Made by a program: the position numbers and the translations under genes. Below are positions 1 through 8,299 of a DNA stretch of 64,000 nucleotides, piece by piece; position 1 is the stretch's first letter, and each line of letters begins with the position of its first letter. Source of the DNA: Cyanobacterium stanieri PCC 7202 (GTDB lineage Bacteria > Cyanobacteriota > Cyanobacteriia > Cyanobacteriales > Cyanobacteriaceae). The stretch lies in assembly GCA_000317655.1 (NCBI GenBank), contig CP003940.1, positions 1,869,547 through 1,933,546 on the forward strand, given 5' to 3'. The notes under the pieces are model-generated. The model was not told the DNA's origin and did not search any database. It worked only from the letters and a program-made list of their open reading frames with translations.

Positions 1-99
1 AGAATGTTGGAAATGTCTAAGTAAAGTCAAAAAAGTAATCGATAATTGTCCATGATTTTGGTGAGTTAAACTGGAATAGTAGGACTCAAGGCTAAAATC

Positions 100-975
100 A
101 TGGCATCATTAACCGAAAGACGAGAGCAAAATGTTGCGGGTAATTTTTATGTAGATAGTAGCTGTATTGATTGTGATACTTGTCGTTGGATGGCAAGATC
201 CACCTTTTCAAAAATGGGGGAAAAATCGGCAGTATATGATCAACCTTCTAATTTAGAGGAGGAGATCAAAGCATTACAAGCGTTGTTATCATGCCCTACT
301 AATTCTATTGGTACTATCAATCCCCCTGAAAAGATTAAACAGGTGCAGGATACTTTTCCTATCCCTATCGATGATAATGTCTATCATTGTGGCTATCATT
401 CCCATAAATCTTTTGCGGCAACCTCTTATTTTATACAACGAGAAGAGGGTAATATTTTAGTTGACTCTCCTCGTTTTAACCCTGCGTTGGTGAAAAAACT
501 GGAGGAAATGGGGGGAGTTAGATATATGTATCTTACCCATCGGGATGATATTGCCGATCATCAAAAATTTCAGGAACATTTTAAGTGCGATCGCATCTTA
601 CACCGTGACGAAATCAGCGATCAAACCAAAAATATCGAAATCCCCCTAGACATCAACCAACCATTACAATTTGCCCCAGATATTATTATCATTCCTGTAC
701 CCGGTCACACCAAAGGGCATACCGTAATGTTATACAAAAACAAATTTTTCTTTACAGGAGATCATCTAGCATGGTCAGATCAACTAAATACAATCATAGC
801 CTTTAAAAATCATTGCTGGTACTCTTGGGAAAAATTAGTACAATCCACCGAAAAATTAACCAATTACTCCTTTTCATGGATATTACCGGGTCATGGTAGA
901 AGACATCAAGCCCCCCCCGAAATCATGCAACAAGAACTAAGAAACTGTATCCGTTGGATGCAAACCACCATCTAA
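100..975 (+). CDS. Ferredoxin-domain/metallo-beta-lactamase-fold hydrolase fusion
   Basis: This 291-residue protein begins with a single-cluster 4Fe-4S ferredoxin-like segment: Cys22, Cys25 and Cys28, then Cys65 followed by Pro. A metallo-beta-lactamase fold follows. Its metal motif is T146-H147-R-D-D-I-A-D153-H154, with further ligands in GHTKGH (203-208), GDH (220-222) and PGHG (263-266). Members of this fold are hydrolases or, with redox partners, flavodiiron-like enzymes; no flavodoxin domain is present here. The substrate is unknown, and a redox-linked hydrolase is inferred from the fusion. The ATG start directly precedes the conserved region. The stop overlaps the stop of the convergent mscS gene by a few bases. 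Confidence 0.85.
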   Translation: MASLTERREQNVAGNFYVDSSCIDCDTCRWMARSTFSKMGEKSAVYDQPSNLEEEIKALQALLSCPTNSIGTINPPEKIKQVQDTFPIPIDDNVYHCGYHSHKSFAATSYFIQREEGNILVDSPRFNPALVKKLEEMGGVRYMYLTHRDDIADHQKFQEHFKCDRILHRDEISDQTKNIEIPLDINQPLQFAPDIIIIPVPGHTKGHTVMLYKNKFFFTGDHLAWSDQLNTIIAFKNHCWYSWEKLVQSTEKLTNYSFSWILPGHGRRHQAPPEIMQQELRNCIRWMQTTI

Positions 976-1733
976 GAAGGATTATCCAGAGTAATGACAT
1001 AACTATTAGTGGGGGTTTCAATGTTTGCCTTTTCCAAGGCCTCCTTAATTCCTTGGCAAACGTCGGATGTTACCTTGATAAAAGATTGACGACGGGAATT
1101 AACCCAAAAAAGAACCTCTAAATGAACTGTGCTAGGAATCAACTCCTGTACCAAAATGATGACTTCACGCTCTGACTCTACACCTTCGATACCCATTATC
1201 GCCTCTCGGACAACTTCTTTCACTAAATCTAAATTTGAACTATCATCAACCCCAAAAACGATACTGCTACGGCGAAAAGGAGAAGCAGTAATATTAACGA
1301 TGCTACTTTGAAAAACTTGTTGATTAGGAATATAAACTAATCTCCCATCATAGGTTTGTAAAGTAATCGCCCTCAATTGAATTTGGGTAATTGTACCTTC
1401 ATAATCACTAATAACTACTTGATCATTAATACGAAATGGACGCGCTGCCAATAAAATAACCCCAGAGATATAGTTACCCAACACATCCTTAAGACTAAAA
1501 CCAATTGCCACACTGGTTAAGCCCAAAGTACCTAATAATAATCCAAAATCTAAACCTAAAATTCCCAAACTGATTACACTACCGACTACCCATACTCCTC
1601 CATAACACAAGCGACTTATTAATATGTCTGTACTGCGATCGCCCTCAGTCTTTTCAGCCCACAAAAGAGCAACATTTTTAACCCCCACAGCCACCAACCA
1701 AGTAACAAAAATAACAATTAAAGATCCAATCAA
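972..1733 (-). CDS. MscS-family small mechanosensitive channel, 5' end displaced by an IS element
   Basis: The 253 residues carry an N-terminal transmembrane helix, the glycine/alanine-rich pore helix region (LGLTSVAIGFSLKDVLGNY), and the MscS beta domain with YDGRLVYIPNQ. The family forms a heptameric inner-membrane channel that opens under hypo-osmotic tension. No ATG is available. The coding frame stays open upstream of the TTG at 1733 up to about 1797 (residues ...QGLIRDTIDNLPSL), then meets a stop inside the right end of a TnpB element. On the other side of that element, at 3189 on the minus strand, lies ATG-AAT-TTT-GAC, which would restore a start (MNFD-QGLIRD...). The gene has probably lost its native start by insertion, and whether it is still translated is unknown. 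Confidence 0.8.
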   Translation of the reverse strand: MIGSLIVIFVTWLVAVGVKNVALLWAEKTEGDRSTDILISRLCYGGVWVVGSVISLGILGLDFGLLLGTLGLTSVAIGFSLKDVLGNYISGVILLAARPFRINDQVVISDYEGTITQIQLRAITLQTYDGRLVYIPNQQVFQSSIVNITASPFRRSSIVFGVDDSSNLDLVKEVVREAIMGIEGVESEREVIILVQELIPSTVHLEVLFWVNSRRQSFIKVTSDVCQGIKEALEKANIETPTNSYVITLDNPS

Positions 1734-1773
1734 AGAAGGTAGATTATCAATAGTATCCCGAATTAAACCTTGA

Positions 1774-1822
1774 TTGACACTCCCACCGACAAATCAAAGA
1801 TTATGTCGGGGGATTCTTACTT
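1774..1822 (-). ncRNA. Putative 3' part of omega RNA / right end hairpin of the TnpB element
   Basis: Directly after the tnpB stop the minus strand reads AGTAAGAATCCCCCGACA, an AT-rich loop, then TGTCGGTGGGAGTGTCAA. A stem of nine to ten pairs with one mismatch forms. This is the typical scaffold end of TnpB omega RNAs, where the guide is the flanking host DNA. Here the guide would start in the mscS codons around 1773. The 5' extent of the RNA inside tnpB cannot be fixed by eye. Confidence 0.45.
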
Positions 1823-3045
1823 CACAGACACTTAACTAGCTTAGTCAAATTACTTTGGCTAAACCCCGTCAGTACGTCTCCGTAAGCATTTTGACTCACG
1901 GTATGTCCTACCGCAATTAATCCTCTATTTCTAATTACCTCTGCACTAACCACATCTCTTGGTGCGGTATAACCACAAAACTGGCAACTATGTATTCTCT
2001 GAGTCAAATGCTTTTTGCCCGTATGATTACCACAGTTACTACATTCTTGAGATGTTCCGTTTTTGTCAACCTTGAGATAAAACTTACTTCTTTTCCAGCA
2101 GATATAAGGCAATATTTCATTAATAAACTGCCCTATACCCGAGTCTAAAGATTGCTTTCTCACAATCCCTCGACTCCAAGAAACAAAATTTATATCCTCC
2201 ACAAAAATGTTGTCAGTCAAATCGCAGAGGTAATTAGCTAACTTAAAATGCCAATCACGGCGTGTGTTAGTAACTTTTTCGTGGATTTTTGCTATCTTGT
2301 TTTGGAGTTTTAACCAATTATTAGAGCCTTTAATCTTATGTTTCAAGAGTCTTTGTAGCAATTTCAGCTTACTCTGTGCTTTTAACAAAAACTTAGGGGC
2401 TTTGATTAACTCTCCTCTATCTGTAGCAATAAATGATTCTATCCCTGCATCAATTCCTAAACTTGTTTTTCCCACAGGTGCATCATAGCAAGATTCTTTA
2501 GATTGAAAAGCAATCATCAGATAATACCCTGATGCTTTTTTCACAATACGAGCTTGTTTAGGCTCAAATCCGGTAGGATAATCTCTTGACTGTTTAATTC
2601 TTAACCAGCCTAATTGTGGTAACTTAATCCTACCTTCAGCTAAACAATTTTTTAGCATGGCAGGGAAAACAAAACTTTTCATTTGCTTTTTAAATCTAGG
2701 AAAGCCATAACCCTTAGACTTCATATCGGAGAATGCTTTATCTAAAGTTTTCAGAGTTTGTTGTAATACTTGAGCATTAACAGATTTTAAATCTGGGTTA
2801 GTTTTCTTGGCAATGGTTAAGTTTTTTGCTTGGTTGTTATAACTAGGATATGGTGCGTTAGCGGGGATTATATACTCAGCAAATAATGAACAACGATCAA
2901 CCAGTGATTTACGGCTGTTATACCAGTGCTTACGTTCAGCTAAAGCGTAATTATAAACCGACTTACAGACACTCAAAATGTGCTCCACTTCTTGAGTTTG
3001 TTGTCTATTTAGTTTTAGCCTGAACTGGTAAGTTAAGGTAATCAC
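1822..3045 (-). CDS. tnpB: TnpB-type RNA-guided transposon nuclease
   Basis: The 407-residue protein has the N-terminal helix-turn-helix-like segment (residues 1-50) and the RuvC-like core. The catalytic acidic residues are Asp199 (GIDAG), Glu283 (FVEDIN) and Asp364 (PRDVVSAE). A zinc finger (Cys335, Cys338, Cys354, Cys357) sits between the last two acidic motifs. All key residues are intact, so the gene looks functional. TnpB proteins cut DNA guided by an omega RNA transcribed from the gene's 3' end and the element's right end. They preserve the element at its donor site. The start at 3045 (MITLTYQFRL) matches the normal N-terminus of the family. Confidence 0.92.
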   Translation of the reverse strand: MITLTYQFRLKLNRQQTQEVEHILSVCKSVYNYALAERKHWYNSRKSLVDRCSLFAEYIIPANAPYPSYNNQAKNLTIAKKTNPDLKSVNAQVLQQTLKTLDKAFSDMKSKGYGFPRFKKQMKSFVFPAMLKNCLAEGRIKLPQLGWLRIKQSRDYPTGFEPKQARIVKKASGYYLMIAFQSKESCYDAPVGKTSLGIDAGIESFIATDRGELIKAPKFLLKAQSKLKLLQRLLKHKIKGSNNWLKLQNKIAKIHEKVTNTRRDWHFKLANYLCDLTDNIFVEDINFVSWSRGIVRKQSLDSGIGQFINEILPYICWKRSKFYLKVDKNGTSQECSNCGNHTGKKHLTQRIHSCQFCGYTAPRDVVSAEVIRNRGLIAVGHTVSQNAYGDVLTGFSQSNLTKLVKCL

Positions 3046-3269
3046 TGGTTATTAGCCAACATTGTTTGTTACTCTCATTGTATAACATAATCTCAATAAC
3101 TAAAGAAAAATTATTGTTAGTAGTTACCAGAAGTTACCGAAAAATAAAGACTCGCTGTCGCTCGGTTTCTGTTGTGGGTCAAAATTCATCTCCCGTTAAT
3201 TTCTGTGGGCTTTTTTTTCTTGATAAATGTAACCAGAGTCCTCTTTTGACACTGCCAGATAGATATAAA

Positions 3270-3599
3270 ATGTCAAAAAAAATTCATATCGCCATTTCAA
3301 CAGATAACCTCCTTGAAAGCATTAAAGACTATAATAAATTTTTATCTGCTTTACCGATTATAGTTGTTGATAATCAATATGCCCTCTGGGAAACAGAAAC
3401 CGTCAATTTTTCAGTAAGAGTCGATAAAAATGTTCCTTCTGGTACTCTCAGACACTTAGGATGGCAAGATTCTACCGCCGAAAAATTCACCGAAGAAACC
3501 GATGTAAACGGCATTACTTGGGAAAGATTTAACCGACAAAGTCAGTTAGATGAAATTGAGATTCTGAAAAGTACAGATAATGGAGGCAAAAACCCTTAA
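3270..3599 (+). CDS. VOC/glyoxalase-like small protein
   Basis: From ATG 3270 the frame gives 109 residues. They resemble one beta-alpha-beta-beta-beta VOC module: IHIAIST near the start, then RHLGW and GITWE, which supply the His/His/Glu-type metal residues seen in glyoxalase-like proteins. The frame is open further upstream to 3066, but that part runs through the left end of the IS element and has unlike composition, so I chose the internal ATG. Substrate and role are unknown; related cyanobacterial proteins are annotated only as glyoxalase-like. Confidence 0.65.
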   Translation: MSKKIHIAISTDNLLESIKDYNKFLSALPIIVVDNQYALWETETVNFSVRVDKNVPSGTLRHLGWQDSTAEKFTEETDVNGITWERFNRQSQLDEIEILKSTDNGGKNP

Positions 3600-3685
3600 A
3601 TTTTTATCAATAAAAGTATCGGTTTTTTGTTAACTCAACAGCATAACAATATTACAAATTGCTCAGATCATTAATTTACTTTAAT

Positions 3686-4582
3686 CTATTTTTCCATTAA
3701 AGCTGACAGTTGATTAACCGTCTCCTCCACCTTAACCGTACTACCCGGATTTACCAAGCCAAAATAATCAAAAACGTGAACATTATCCTCCTTTACCGCC
3801 CGTAAATTTCCCCAAAAAGACTCTGCTTTCATCTGTTCCTCAATACCCTGTTGCCCTGGATCTACTAAAATGATAATCTCGGGATCAGTTTCCAAAATTT
3901 TCTCAGGAGATAAAGTTACATAGCCCCCAAATTGAGAGCTACCCTGTAAATCTGCCAACACATTCTTAAATTGAAATTGAGTTAATAAATCTCCTGCCCA
4001 GCTATTTTTATTAGGGGCGAGAATGGGTTGACGACTGACCAAAACTAACATAGAAATATCAGGATTTGCCTGAGCAGGTATCCACCTTTGATAATTATCA
4101 AGGAGAGTTTGAGGATTTTCTCCCATGATAGACGCCAAATTTTGAGTTAATTCGGTCAAAGACTCCCAACTGCCCACACTGGTGGACATGGTTTTAATAC
4201 CAACTTCCTCTAATCTTGCCAAGGTTTGGTCACTAAAACCCTCCGCACCGATGACTAAATCAGGCTTAAGGGAAACAATTTTTTCTAAATTTGGGGGGGC
4301 ATTTCCTTCACTGACAGTAGGATAATCAGCAAACCGAGGATCATTTCTGGTGAGGCTACTGCCCGGAATTGCTATTAATTTATCAGGGTTTAATTGATAA
4401 ATAATATCTGCGGTAAGGGAAGTTAGGGCAACAATTCTCTGGGGTTGATTTAATTCTTGTAATTCGCTATTAATGCTTTCTGGTTGGTTTTCTTGTAATG
4501 CCAGATTTTCGGGATTATTACAAGCAGTAAGAGTGATGATAGAAAGAGATAATAAAAGTGATTTTATGATTTTATTTTTCAT
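3686..4582 (-). CDS. Periplasmic iron/heme/corrinoid-binding lipoprotein of an ABC importer
   Basis: The 298-residue protein starts at ATG 4582 with a lipoprotein signal (lipobox LTAC, Cys21). The mature part is a TroA/BtuF/FecB-type binding fold: RIVALTSLTADIIYQL, then NLEKIVSLKPDLVIG, and a C-terminal lobe with LSPEKILETDPEIIILVDPG. It is the last gene of a minus-strand operon with permease, ATPase and TonB-dependent receptor. It therefore probably hands heme, a siderophore or a corrinoid to the permease. The open frame extends upstream to 4669 through a palindromic repeat, but the signal peptide defines the true start. Confidence 0.88.
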   Translation of the reverse strand: MKNKIIKSLLLSLSIITLTACNNPENLALQENQPESINSELQELNQPQRIVALTSLTADIIYQLNPDKLIAIPGSSLTRNDPRFADYPTVSEGNAPPNLEKIVSLKPDLVIGAEGFSDQTLARLEEVGIKTMSTSVGSWESLTELTQNLASIMGENPQTLLDNYQRWIPAQANPDISMLVLVSRQPILAPNKNSWAGDLLTQFQFKNVLADLQGSSQFGGYVTLSPEKILETDPEIIILVDPGQQGIEEQMKAESFWGNLRAVKEDNVHVFDYFGLVNPGSTVKVEETVNQLSALMEK

Positions 4583-4613
4583 GGTTAAAATATTTATTAT
4601 TGACTGATATTTG

Positions 4614-4636
4614 ATGGTGGGCAATGCCCACCCTAC
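4614..4636. repeat. Dispersed palindromic repeat GTAGGGTGGGCAATGCCCAC type, copy 1
   Basis: The segment between the TonB receptor stop and the binding-protein gene reads, on the minus strand, GTAGGGTGGGCATTGCCCAC plus three bases. The core GGTGGGCATTGCCCACC is an almost perfect inverted repeat. The same 23 bases occur on the plus strand at 14067-14089 just after pheT. It may form a hairpin in the operon transcript. Confidence 0.75.
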
Positions 4637-4637
4637 C

Positions 4638-7268
4638 TTAAAAACGTAGTCTAAAATTAATTCCTGCATTAAATCCGGGAGGAGCTAAACGTTCTAAGTT
4701 GGGGCTATCTGGTGCAGTACCTCGTACACTAGACCATTCAAAATATTTTTGATCAAATAAGTTAAATAAACCTATATTTAAAGAGGCATTTTTAGAAAAA
4801 TTATAGTAACTAATTAAATCTAGTAAAAAGTAACCATCGGGAAGAAATAAATTATCTCCCTCAATCCTTCTTTTTGCTCCTACAAATGTTCCTACTAACT
4901 CCGAACCCCATCTATCTTCGGGCGCTCGATAGCGTAAACCTACCACTGCTTGAAATGGATCAATGGAGTCGAGGGGTACAGAATTACCATCACTATTATT
5001 GTTTCCTTGAGTCCAAGCTAAACTACCGAGCAAACTAAAACCATGCTCTCTGGTAGGATTAAAGAAATATTCTGCCCTTGCTTCTAAACCATAAATTTCA
5101 GCACTGCCAATATTTTGAGCTTGGAATACCTGAAATCCATCACTGGGGCGAGTCCCCAAGGTGGCATTACTAATAAAATTACTGTAATTGTTATAAAACC
5201 CTGCCAAACTAAAATCCACTTGAGGGTATGAACCACGGATACCAATTTCAAAACTATCACTGGTTTCGGGTACTAAATCCGCATTGGGCAATACTGCATA
5301 TTGAAAAGCGAAGTTGGTAAAACCAATATTGGCATCATCAAAGGGAGGACTACGAAAACCTCTGGCATATTGTCCATACAAGGATAATTCTGGAGTAGCA
5401 CGATAAACTACACCAATTTTAGGAGAAAAGGCGGAGTCATTACGATCTTCTACCTGAAAATTATCAACATTGATACGGCGAAAATCATCGTCTTCATTGG
5501 CGTTGAGACTAAAGAAATCCCAGCGTAAACCGGGAATAATAGACCATTTACCGATTTCAATTTCATCTTGGACATAAACCCCTAGGCGAAGGGTGTCGGT
5601 ATCAGGGAAAGTTTTATTAGGAAATTCCTCACCTATTACAAATTTACTGGTGCTACCATCAGCAAAAATAAGGGTATTATCCCTCGGGCGGGAGGTTCTG
5701 GTGTTAAATAGTTCTAAGCCATAAACCAAGCGATGGGATGCTCTAGCGGTTTGAAAATCGCTTTGTAGTTGAATTTCACCGCCAAATAATTCTTGGGAAA
5801 ACTCGTTAATTTCATCTCTGGTGACTGGGGCAAATCTCGGTGGCCCCATACCGAGGCTTTGTTGGATGCCACTAGATATTTTTTGTTCTCTAATGAAGGC
5901 ATCTTGATAGTATATCTTAGCGTTAATGGCGTTTAACCATTGAGGATTTGGGTTTGTGCTGTTGTAGTCAAGGCTGAAACGATTCCTTTTGCGGGTATCG
6001 GTAGCTTCGGACACTTGGCGGTCAAAAAATACAAGATTAGGAGGACGAAGGTTAAAAGGTGTTCTGCCAATCTCATTGAGTAAGTTTGTTTCTACTTTTT
6101 CGTCTAAAAATTCCCCTGTAAATTTGAGACTACTATTTTCGTTAAAGTTATAAACCAATTTGGCGGTAAGGCTTAAGTCTCTGGTATCTTGAGGATTGGC
6201 GATCGCATCTCCCCTTGTTTTAAATTCTGACCCTGTGGCGGTACGAAATACAGTGGAAAATTGCAATTTGCCGTCTTCGTCTTCCCCTGCTAATACTCCT
6301 GTGAGGGAAATGCTTTCGTCTCGGCTATCATAACCTATCTGCCCACTGGTATAAAAGGAATTTCCAAAAACGTTGAGATAGTCTTGAGGGTCTTTGGTAA
6401 TAAAAGAAACTACACCGCCGATGGCATCGCTACCATATAAAGCGGATGCAGGCCCTTTAATAATTTCTACCCTTTTGGTGGTTTCCATATTGAAGTAGTC
6501 TCTACCCCTACCCACATAGTTATCGGGTACTCTAATACCATCTACTTGTAATAATATTCGGTTGCCGTCAATGCCTCGAATGTTAAAACCTTGATTCCCA
6601 AAACGATTGGCAGCCCTGCCGACGGATACCCCCGGTTCATACCTAACTAAATCTTGTATGTCTTGAATGAGTTGTCTTTCGATTTGTTGGGAGTCAATAA
6701 CGGTAATGGAACTGGCAGAATCAAGGAGTCGTCGGGCGGTTCTAGTACCTGTAATAGTAATGGTGATGTCGTCTCGGTTAAAAATGTTTTGTGCGGTGGT
6801 TGGTCGCCCCATGGTTAGGCTTAAAATTAGGTTGTTGGGGGAGGGTAATATTTCACTGAAGGGAGTTTGTTGGGTGCCTGTAACTACCATTCTGACGGTG
6901 TTATTATCAAGGGTGGTAAGGGTAATGTGACGAATATCTGAGCTAACGTCATTTACCTGAAATTGGTTGTCACCGTTGATGTTGAGGGTGGTATCTACAA
7001 AGTCGATAATTACTTGCTCGGATTCGTTCATAATTAGGGGAACGGGGCGCGTACCGTCTTCGGTTTCGATGGTGATTTCGATTCTTGATGGTTGGGGGTT
7101 GATTTGGATGCCTGTAATGGTGGTTTTGCTATTATTTTGGGCAACTATTAGGGGTTGCTTTTGATTTTCGATGGTTGTTTCTTGGGCTTCTGCGGGATTA
7201 GCTATGGTGAGAATTATTAATGATAATAGGGTTGATTTTTTGATTATTTGTATTTGTGTTTTGTTCAT
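4638..7268 (-). CDS. TonB-dependent outer-membrane receptor with N-terminal AMIN-type domain
   Basis: This 876-residue protein has a Sec signal (cleavage after AEA near residue 28) and an AMIN-like beta domain (about 50-155). A plug domain follows (about 170-295, with NIRGIDGNRILLQVDGIRVPDN and ALYGSDAIGGVVSF), and then a long beta-barrel ending in Phe (INFRLRF), the normal outer-membrane insertion signal. The plug motif is closest to the heme/hemoglobin-receptor branch. The AMIN-plug fusion is typical of cyanobacterial siderophore and heme receptors. It is cotranscribed with the downstream binding lipoprotein and upstream permease/ATPase genes. The exact ligand cannot be read from sequence. 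Confidence 0.93.
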   Translation of the reverse strand: MNKTQIQIIKKSTLLSLIILTIANPAEAQETTIENQKQPLIVAQNNSKTTITGIQINPQPSRIEITIETEDGTRPVPLIMNESEQVIIDFVDTTLNINGDNQFQVNDVSSDIRHITLTTLDNNTVRMVVTGTQQTPFSEILPSPNNLILSLTMGRPTTAQNIFNRDDITITITGTRTARRLLDSASSITVIDSQQIERQLIQDIQDLVRYEPGVSVGRAANRFGNQGFNIRGIDGNRILLQVDGIRVPDNYVGRGRDYFNMETTKRVEIIKGPASALYGSDAIGGVVSFITKDPQDYLNVFGNSFYTSGQIGYDSRDESISLTGVLAGEDEDGKLQFSTVFRTATGSEFKTRGDAIANPQDTRDLSLTAKLVYNFNENSSLKFTGEFLDEKVETNLLNEIGRTPFNLRPPNLVFFDRQVSEATDTRKRNRFSLDYNSTNPNPQWLNAINAKIYYQDAFIREQKISSGIQQSLGMGPPRFAPVTRDEINEFSQELFGGEIQLQSDFQTARASHRLVYGLELFNTRTSRPRDNTLIFADGSTSKFVIGEEFPNKTFPDTDTLRLGVYVQDEIEIGKWSIIPGLRWDFFSLNANEDDDFRRINVDNFQVEDRNDSAFSPKIGVVYRATPELSLYGQYARGFRSPPFDDANIGFTNFAFQYAVLPNADLVPETSDSFEIGIRGSYPQVDFSLAGFYNNYSNFISNATLGTRPSDGFQVFQAQNIGSAEIYGLEARAEYFFNPTREHGFSLLGSLAWTQGNNNSDGNSVPLDSIDPFQAVVGLRYRAPEDRWGSELVGTFVGAKRRIEGDNLFLPDGYFLLDLISYYNFSKNASLNIGLFNLFDQKYFEWSSVRGTAPDSPNLERLAPPGFNAGINFRLRF

Positions 7269-7299
7269 TTTTTTGATGGTTTAAAAATAGTTTGAATAG

Positions 7300-7330
7300 A
7301 TCCCCCCTAGCCCCCCTTAATAAGGGGGGA
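7300..7330. repeat. G/C-run palindrome in the operon gap
   Basis: TCCCCCCTAGCCCCCCTTAA followed by TAAGGGGGGA forms a stem of CCCCCCTTA with TAAGGGGGG. It lies in the 231-base gap between the ABC ATPase and the TonB receptor. It belongs to the short C-rich repeats common in cyanobacterial intergenic DNA and may attenuate or stabilise the message. Confidence 0.55.
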
Positions 7331-7387
7331 ATGAGTGTTAGGGTTTTTTCTAAATCGGCTGATTATGGAGCAATGAGTGTTAGGTTT

Positions 7388-7419
7388 TGCCCCCTAAATC
7401 CCCCAATTCTGGGGGACTT
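7388..7419. repeat. Dispersed C-rich repeat, copy 1
   Basis: The 32 bases TGCCCCCTAAATCCCCCAAT...ACTT recur in reverse complement at 30691-30722. An internal hairpin (TCCCCCAATTCTGGGGGA) is visible. It sits in the same operon gap as the previous palindrome and is followed by tandem-like ATTCCCTATTGCC words. Confidence 0.75.
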
Positions 7420-7499
7420 GAAATTATAAAAATAGATATTTAATTTAAGATGGTTAACTGTTTAACCATTCCCTATTGCCTATTCTCCATTCCCTGTCT

Positions 7500-8288
7500 T
7501 TAAACATAGGCAGAAACAGAAGTAGTAAGGGGACAAATTTGTTTGCCGATGGGGGTGTCGATAATGACGGTTTCTACGTCAAAAACGGCGGATATATTTT
7601 CGGGGGTTAAGACGGTTTCTATGTCGCCGATTTGATAGATTTGTCCTTGTTTGAGGAGGGCGAGGCGATCGCTATAGCGCACTGCTAGGTTAATCTCGTG
7701 TAATACTGTAATGATGGTTAAACCTTGTTTATTCAACTTTTTCAATAGTTCCAATAGTTGTAATTGATAGTGAATATCAAGGTAGGTGGTGGGTTCATCG
7801 AGTAATAACACTTGGGGATTTTGGGCAAGGGCAAGGGCTAAAAAGGCTCTTTGTCTTTCTCCCCCTGATAATTGGCTTACGGGGCGATCGCAATATGCCA
7901 TTAATTCGGTTTCTTGGAGGGCTTGATATACCGCCTGTTGGTCTTCCCCTGTCAAATCCCATTGATACCATGATTGGTGAGGGGTACGCCCCAAACTTAC
8001 CAACTGACGGACTGTTAAACCTTGGGGTATGGTTTGCTGTTGGGGTAGGATAGCTATTTTTTTGGCTACGGTTTGGGGAGGAAGGTTATGAATATCTTTA
8101 CTGTCTAGTAAAATTTTTCCTTGACTGGGTTTAAGGATGCGACAGATGAGCTTGAGGAGGGTGGATTTTCCTGAGCCGTTAGCACCCACTAAACTAAGCC
8201 ATTCTCCCCTTTCTAAATCGAGATCAACGGATTTGATAATGGCACTTTTTCCGTAACCACCATATAAGTTATAAGTATTTATAGGCAT
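7500..8288 (-). CDS. FecE/BtuD/HmuV-type ABC transporter ATP-binding protein
   Basis: The 262 residues show a complete ABC ATPase: Walker A GANGSGKST (35-43), Q-loop LPQQQ (81-85), signature LSGGERQ (140-146), Walker B LLLDEPTT (161-168) and the switch His197. It drives import of heme, ferric siderophore or cobalamin from the periplasm together with the FecCD permease encoded 11 bases upstream. The TonB receptor and the binding lipoprotein follow downstream. The protein is cytoplasmic, bound to the permease. Confidence 0.93.
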   Translation of the reverse strand: MPINTYNLYGGYGKSAIIKSVDLDLERGEWLSLVGANGSGKSTLLKLICRILKPSQGKILLDSKDIHNLPPQTVAKKIAILPQQQTIPQGLTVRQLVSLGRTPHQSWYQWDLTGEDQQAVYQALQETELMAYCDRPVSQLSGGERQRAFLALALAQNPQVLLLDEPTTYLDIHYQLQLLELLKKLNKQGLTIITVLHEINLAVRYSDRLALLKQGQIYQIGDIETVLTPENISAVFDVETVIIDTPIGKQICPLTTSVSAYV

Positions 8289-8299
8289 AGTAAATTATC

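Larger units (their letters stand above)
1774..3177 (-). mobile_element. IS200/IS605-group (IS1341-like) element carrying tnpB only
   Basis: The element spans the tnpB gene plus about 130 bases of left end and about 48 bases of right end. The right end, read on the minus strand, has an imperfect hairpin (CCCCCGACA...TGTCGGTGGG) followed by GTGTCAA, the usual terminus of this group. The left boundary is placed after TTGAC (3178-3182 on the minus strand), which looks like the target/TAM motif of such elements. No tnpA is present, so mobility would need a transposase in trans. The boundaries are inferred to within one or two bases. The insertion lies inside the 5' end of the mscS gene. Confidence 0.7.

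Noticed and set aside
3066-3269. N-terminal extension of the VOC-like gene back to 3066
   Set aside because: It runs through the left end of the IS element, has unlike composition and no family similarity; ATG 3270 starts the recognisable domain.
4583-4669. N-terminal extension of the binding lipoprotein
   Set aside because: The extra codons translate the palindromic repeat and overlap the TonB receptor; the lipoprotein signal starts at 4582.
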